Assembly: GCA_007116865.1 (NCBI GenBank)
Contig: SKHR01000045.1
Coordinates: 1-10,307, forward strand
DNA from: Marinospirillum sp.
GTDB lineage: Bacteria; Pseudomonadota; Gammaproteobacteria; Pseudomonadales; Halomonadaceae
Direction of reading: 5' to 3'
Length of the DNA: 10,307 bases
Part shown: one piece after another, positions 6,407 to 10,307 of the stretch
Layout: each line of letters begins with the position of its first letter
Numbering within the stretch: position 1 is the stretch's first letter
Translations under genes and position numbers: made by a program
Notes under the pieces: generated by a model
The model's database searches: none
What the model saw: the letters and a program-made list of their open reading frames with translations, nothing else
What the model was told of the DNA's origin: nothing

Positions 6407-7156
6407 CTGCGCGACCAGCAAAAATTCGCGGTTGCCATCCCCACCGGTGATCGGGCTGTCTAACCAGTGGGTGAGCGTCAGGCCGAGTTGATTTAAGCTT
6501 TCAGTGATGTCTTGCTGCACCTTCGCATAAAGTGCAGGATTTTTCACGATCCCGCCCTTGCCCAGATTTTCCTTGCCGACCTCAAACTGAGGTTTGACCA
6601 AAGACACCAGCCAGCCCTGAGGCTTAAGTAAAGCGGGCAGGTTGGGCAGGATGAGCGTCTGCGAGATAAACGACACATCCATGACGATCAGATCATAAAG
6701 TGACGGCAACTGCTGTTCGATCAACTGTTGAGGTTGCAGATAACGGGCATTGATCTTTTCCAGACAATGAACCCTTGGATCCTGGCGTAGTTTGGGGTGA
6801 AGCTGATCATGCCCGACTTCCAGTCCGACCACCTGGCTGGCCCCTGCTTGCAGCAGCCAGTCGGTAAATCCCCCCGTTGATTGGCCCACATCCAAAGCCG
6901 ATCGACCCTGAGCATCCAGTTGTGCGGCCTCCATGGCGGCTGCAAGTTTGAGCGCACCACGGGACACATAGGCATCGCTGGCACAAGGCGAAACCCGCAG
7001 TGGCGTGTCTTCTGGCAGCTTCACTGAAGGTTTATCAATACGCAGCCATTGCCCGGCCTGACAATGCTCGACCCGACCCGCCTCAAGCCAGGCCTGTGCC
7101 TGAGTCCGACTGGCAGCCAGTTGCTGTGATACTAATAGTCGATCAATACGTTGCAT
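6392..7156 (-). CDS. tlyA: TlyA-type rRNA 2'-O-methyltransferase (hemolysin A family)
   Basis: This is a 254-residue SAM-dependent enzyme that, in studied members, 2'-O-methylates a cytidine of 23S rRNA and in some species also one of 16S rRNA. An S4 RNA-binding domain is at the N-terminus: RIDRLLVSQQLAASRTQAQ then LEAGRV, residues 3-29. An FtsJ/RrmJ-like methyltransferase domain follows with SAM motif ALDVGQSTGGFTDWLL (87-102), MDVSFIS (159-165), LVKPQFEVGKE (186-196) and GKGGIV (199-204). Lys70, Asp160, Lys188 and Glu244 match the family's K-D-K-E catalytic set. The ATG at 7156 is chosen because families begin with M-x-R-x-D. A TTG five codons upstream (7171) is possible, and neither has a clear ribosome binding site. 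It is convergent with the acetyltransferase, overlapping it by four bases at TTAA. The old haemolysin name is historical. Confidence 0.93.
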   Translation of the reverse strand: MQRIDRLLVSQQLAASRTQAQAWLEAGRVEHCQAGQWLRIDKPSVKLPEDTPLRVSPCASDAYVSRGALKLAAAMEAAQLDAQGRSALDVGQSTGGFTDWLLQAGASQVVGLEVGHDQLHPKLRQDPRVHCLEKINARYLQPQQLIEQQLPSLYDLIVMDVSFISQTLILPNLPALLKPQGWLVSLVKPQFEVGKENLGKGGIVKNPALYAKVQQDITESLNQLGLTLTHWLDSPITGGDGNREFLLVAQKKTT

Positions 7157-7200
7157 TGTTTTAACCAGCAATCAACCCGACAAAAAAACCTGAGAGTGTC

Positions 7201-7206
7201 AGTATA
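7201..7206 (-). promoter_or_regulatory. Candidate -10 element for tlyA
   Basis: TATACT reads on the minus strand about 45 bases before the tlyA ATG and matches the -10 consensus at five of six bases. No good -35 hexamer stands at the right distance (GCCAAA at 17 bases is poor), so this is a tentative call. Confidence 0.35.
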
Positions 7207-7249
7207 ACTCACCAAGCCTTTGGTTTGGCTTTGTTTTTGTCATCAAGGC

Positions 7250-7278
7250 TTGCCTGGGTGGCAGGGGGCTGGTAGACT
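7250..7278 (+). promoter_or_regulatory. Promoter of the SRP RNA gene
   Basis: TTGCCT (7250-7255) and TAGACT (7273-7278) are separated by exactly 17 bases. They are followed by a G/C-rich stretch, GCGTCGC (7279-7285), in the discriminator position. G/C-rich discriminators are typical of stable-RNA promoters under stringent (ppGpp) control in Proteobacteria. Transcription would begin near 7285, leaving a leader of about 30 bases to be removed before the mature RNA; in E. coli RNase P does this. Confidence 0.6.
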
Positions 7279-7314
7279 GCGTCGCTCAGTCAGGTAAGTC
7301 AATGACTGCGTTAT

Positions 7315-7427
<113 letters not shown>

Positions 7428-7617
7428 CCTTTTCTGGCATTCTGTATGAAGCGCTGCCCAGTGCGGACTCGCTTACATCCTCTACCAGCCCTCTAACGAT
7501 CCATTACATGAGTCGTGATTCCGCTCACCCATGCCTGGCGAGTGCGTTTGTGCAAGAATATTTAATTTGATGCTTGTCAATACCCTCTTCTGAATATCTG
7601 AAAAGGCTGTGCGGGAA

Positions 7618-7647
7618 TTGTGAACTACTGTATCGTTTGTGTATAAG
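7618..7647 (+). promoter_or_regulatory. Candidate promoter of the CheB-CheR fusion gene
   Basis: TTGTGA (7618-7623) and TATAAG (7642-7647) are separated by 18 bases. Both match the sigma-70 consensus reasonably. It would give a leader of about 100 bases. No sigma-28 or sigma-54 motif of the kind expected for classical chemotaxis or flagellar genes was noticed in its place. Confidence 0.4.
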
Positions 7648-7724
7648 GATTAGGCCTTGTTAAGGTGCTCACTGTCTCCGGGCTGAAATATCCTTTTAAA
7701 TGAAAACGTTAGAACCGGACGACT

Positions 7725-7738
7725 AGCCAAAATTGGCT
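7725..7738 (+). repeat. Short hairpin just upstream of the CheB-CheR ribosome binding site
   Basis: AGCCA and TGGCT (7725-7729 and 7734-7738) form an inverted repeat around AAAT. It ends nine bases before the AAGGA ribosome binding site (7748-7752). It could be an operator half-site pair or a leader hairpin; the stem is only five base pairs, so chance is possible. Confidence 0.3.
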
Positions 7739-7755
7739 GAGGTGTTTAAGGAAAC

Positions 7756-10307
7756 ATGAGCGAAATCTTAACGGATACAAATCAAAAAGAGACGGATTTT
7801 GACAGTTATGTTGTAGCGATTGGTGCATCTGCTGGTGGACTAGAGGCGTTAGAGAGCTTTTTTCGTCACTGTGCTGGTAATACCCAGGCTGCTTTTATTG
7901 TGATTCAGCATCTGTCTCCAGATCACAAGAGTATTATGAAGGACCTGTTGGCACGTCATACCAGAATGAAAATTTCTGTTGTTGAGCAGGGAATGCGCTT
8001 AGCCCCGAACCATATTTTTCTTATCCCCCCTGGAATGGTAATGACACTGAATGGAAGCGAGTTCAATCTAGTGTCCAAAAGCCCTCATGTGTTAACCCTT
8101 CCTATTGATATTTTTTTTAGTTCAGCATCCCAGCATTTTGAAAACCGCTGTATCGGTGTGATTTTATCTGGAACGGGGTCGGACGGTTCTCGTGGTGCTG
8201 TTTCGGTGAACGCCGCTGGTGGTTTTGTTGTTGTTCAAGATCCGGCGCAGGCTAAGTTTGACGGAATGCCTAAAAGTGTATTGGCAACGGGTGTGGTGGA
8301 TGTAACCCTTCCGGCAGAACAGTTAGCCAAGCGTATAGAAGAACACATTGAAAACCCGGCACTACAAAATAAACACGAGTCATGTGAGTCGCCTAGTGTG
8401 CCTGAGGATGAAAATGATGCAATGGATGGCATCATGACATTACTGCTACAACATGGCGGTATAGATTTTCATGATTACAAAAGTGCGACCTTTTATCGTC
8501 GGGTAGAGCGCCGGATGCAAGTTCGCCAAATTGGCTCGGTCACTGATTATTATATGTTGCTGCAAGAAGACTTGACGGAACTAGCTACTTTAAGGCGAGA
8601 GCTACTGATTTCAGTGACTAGTTTTTTTAGAGATGCAGACGCTTTTGATACGTTATCCAAAGTCGTTATTCCTGATTTGGTGGCAAAAACGGAATCTAAC
8701 TCGGTGATTCGCGTCTGGTCAGCTGCGACTTCTACTGGAGAGGAAGCTTATTCTTTAGCGATGCTTTTTATTGAAGAGTTTGAGCGAGTTAAACGCTGGC
8801 CTTCACTTAAAATTTTTGCGACTGATGTTAATCAGCAAGTGATCGAGGTGGCCGCTAGCGGCCAGTACACCCAAGCAGTCGCTGCTGAACTGTCTCCCCA
8901 GCGCCTAAAGCGCTTTTTTGACCAAACTGGTAGCTGTTACACCGTCAAACCAGAGCTGCGTCAGTGTATCGTTTTCGCTAAACATAACCTGTTAGCTGAT
9001 CCGCCTTTCACTCGCATGGATTTGGTGAGTTGCCGTAATGCATTGATTTATTTTAAACCAGAAGCTCAGTTGCGCGCGATGCACCGGTTGCAGTATGCGA
9101 CTCGACCAGGTGGCGTGTTGTTTTTAGGCTCAAGTGAGTCGATGAGTGGAATGGTTAAAGGGTTTGAAGACATAAACCCCAAGTTGAAATTATATCGGCG
9201 TAATGATCGGTCTGTTCCATTTGTTGTCGGAGATGGTGCGCATTTAAAGCCACTTGAATCGACTAGCGGACAAGGCCGCTTTAGGCGTTCTACCCAAAAA
9301 GGCCTGAATTATAGTCGAGAGATGTCGTTTTTAGATCAAGCAACATCAATACTTTTGGAGACCTACACACCCCCTTCGATACTGGTGAATGACAACCATC
9401 AGGCCGTACATTTTTTTGGGGATTTGCAGCCTTTTTTTCGTGTGCGCTCCGGGGCGGTTTCAACACAAATTAGTCGAATTTTGCCTGAGTCTTTGGTGCC
9501 CGTTGCACAGGCGCTTTTATATAAGTCAGCAAAGGATTGGCAGACACTGAGGTCAGACTTTGTTCGCTTGTCCGACACCCAGGATGGTTTTCAGCAGCAG
9601 GTGCGCTTAACGGTTAAACCGGTGGTTTCAGACGCGAATGAGCGATTGTTGCTGCTTTGCTTTGAAAGTCCTGCTGAGCATCATGTAACCGCTAGTGAGC
9701 CTCTGTTGTCTATTGATGTTGGAACGGAAACCACAGCACGTATTGATGCTTTACAAAATGAGTTGGCCGCTACCCGTGAAAGCCTACAGGCGACGATTGA
9801 AGAGCTTGAAACGTCGAATGAAGAATTGCAGGCAACCAATGAAGAGTTGATGGCTTCTAATGAGGAATTGCAAAGTGCCAATGAAGAACTCCAGTCAGTA
9901 AACGAAGAGTTAAATACGGTCAATGCAGAATACCAGGAAAAAGTGCTGCTGCTTAATCGGCTCAATGTTGATCTGGACACAATGGCAAAAGCAGTTGGGG
10001 TGGCTACGGTTTTTGTAGATGATCAGCTCAAAATTACTCGATTCAGCCCTGCAGCTGTATCCGTATTTAAGCTTAGAGAGGGCGATGTTGGGCGACCCTT
10101 GGATGAAATCTCACACCGTTTAAAGCATCCCGGCTTGATGCAAGACCTAATGACAACCCTTGAAAGTAAGCAAACACTGGAGAGAGAAGTCTTGTCTGAA
10201 GATGGCAAGGCCTACTTAATGCGAGTCATGTTTTATAAAGTGCCGTCCAGTGCTGCGCGAGGTGTTGTGGCGACGTTTGTAGACACGACGGCATTTCAGG
10301 ATGCTGA
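7756..10307 (+). CDS. CheB-CheR fusion with PAS domains, N-terminal 850 residues (C-terminus off the right edge)
   Basis: The frame stays open from ATG 7756 (AAGGA at 7748-7752) to the window end. Residues 18-195 form a CheB-type methylesterase domain with catalytic Ser25 (GASAG), His52 (QHLSPDH) and Asp143 (GTGSDG). No response-receiver domain precedes it, unlike classical CheB. Residues 223-480 form a CheR-type methyltransferase: N-terminal helices with YRRVERRM, TSFFRD (288-293), SAM motif WSAATSTGEE (321-330), ATDVN (355-359) and SCRNALIYF (425-433). A degenerate PAS-like segment lies at 527-640, then a long coiled coil (about 664-738) made of NEEL repeats, then a PAS domain (740-850). 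Related fusions usually end in a histidine kinase or GGDEF domain, which is not visible here. Such proteins are thought to link methylation chemistry to two-component signalling, but targets are mostly unknown. No MCP or cheA gene is adjacent. Its base composition is more A/T-rich than the transporter operon. Confidence 0.93.
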   Translation, partial: MSEILTDTNQKETDFDSYVVAIGASAGGLEALESFFRHCAGNTQAAFIVIQHLSPDHKSIMKDLLARHTRMKISVVEQGMRLAPNHIFLIPPGMVMTLNGSEFNLVSKSPHVLTLPIDIFFSSASQHFENRCIGVILSGTGSDGSRGAVSVNAAGGFVVVQDPAQAKFDGMPKSVLATGVVDVTLPAEQLAKRIEEHIENPALQNKHESCESPSVPEDENDAMDGIMTLLLQHGGIDFHDYKSATFYRRVERRMQVRQIGSVTDYYMLLQEDLTELATLRRELLISVTSFFRDADAFDTLSKVVIPDLVAKTESNSVIRVWSAATSTGEEAYSLAMLFIEEFERVKRWPSLKIFATDVNQQVIEVAASGQYTQAVAAELSPQRLKRFFDQTGSCYTVKPELRQCIVFAKHNLLADPPFTRMDLVSCRNALIYFKPEAQLRAMHRLQYATRPGGVLFLGSSESMSGMVKGFEDINPKLKLYRRNDRSVPFVVGDGAHLKPLESTSGQGRFRRSTQKGLNYSREMSFLDQATSILLETYTPPSILVNDNHQAVHFFGDLQPFFRVRSGAVSTQISRILPESLVPVAQALLYKSAKDWQTLRSDFVRLSDTQDGFQQQVRLTVKPVVSDANERLLLLCFESPAEHHVTASEPLLSIDVGTETTARIDALQNELAATRESLQATIEELETSNEELQATNEELMASNEELQSANEELQSVNEELNTVNAEYQEKVLLLNRLNVDLDTMAKAVGVATVFVDDQLKITRFSPAAVSVFKLREGDVGRPLDEISHRLKHPGLMQDLMTTLESKQTLEREVLSEDGKAYLMRVMFYKVPSSAARGVVATFVDTTAFQDA

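Larger units (their letters stand above)
7428..7755. other. Intergenic region and leader between ffs and the CheB-CheR fusion gene
   Basis: This stretch of 328 bases has no convincing gene on either strand. Its right part holds a promoter-like pair (7618-7647), a leader of about 100 bases with possible base pairing (TCCGG 7677-7681 with CCGGA 7715-7719), and a small hairpin just before the ribosome binding site. No tRNA, recognised riboswitch or insertion-sequence end is seen. Confidence 0.6.

Noticed and set aside
7650..7755. A cyclic di-GMP riboswitch in the CheB-CheR leader.
   Set aside because: The conserved core of the class I motif is not present; only short CCGG pairing is seen.

Overview
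The window looks like chromosomal DNA of a gammaproteobacterium, probably a marine or aquatic one (inference). The grounds are a HisP/HisQ/HisM-type amino-acid ABC transporter, a 4.5S-type SRP RNA of gammaproteobacterial form, and large signalling proteins built from PAS, CBS and CheB/CheR domains. I cannot name the genus from sequence alone. No CRISPR array, insertion sequence, prophage gene, tRNA or rRNA was seen.

Layout. (1) Bases 1-2563, minus strand: the first ~854 residues of a very large soluble sensor with four CBS motifs, a short linker coil and at least five PAS domains. Its C-terminal output domain lies off the left edge. (2) Bases 2564-2789: a divergent promoter region. (3) Bases 2790-6395, plus strand: a compact five-gene operon of ATPase, periplasmic binding protein, two permeases and a GNAT acetyltransferase. 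The last three genes are joined by stop/start overlaps. (4) Bases 6392-7156, minus strand: the rRNA 2'-O-methyltransferase tlyA, convergent with the acetyltransferase. Both stop codons lie in one TTAA inside a hairpin that looks like a two-way terminator. (5) Bases 7315-7427: ffs, the SRP RNA, with a good promoter in front. (6) Bases 7428-7755: a long intergenic leader. (7) Bases 7756 to the right edge, plus strand: a CheB-CheR-PAS fusion, also incomplete, with visibly lower G+C than the transporter operon.

How they work together. The transporter forms one functional unit: a periplasmic receptor with the paired cysteines of the HisJ/LAO family, two inner-membrane permeases and a HisP-like ATPase, probably importing a basic amino acid such as arginine, ornithine, lysine or histidine. 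The acetyltransferase is translationally coupled to it and may act on the imported compound or a product of it. The two edge genes are both multi-PAS signalling proteins, but nothing shows that they act in one pathway. tlyA and ffs are translation and secretion housekeeping genes.

Most of the window is ordinary. I do not see a clearly new system. The points that most deserve checking are the CBS4-PAS5+ sensor architecture, the acetyltransferase coupled to amino-acid uptake, the shared-stop terminator, and the repeat elements in the operon promoter.
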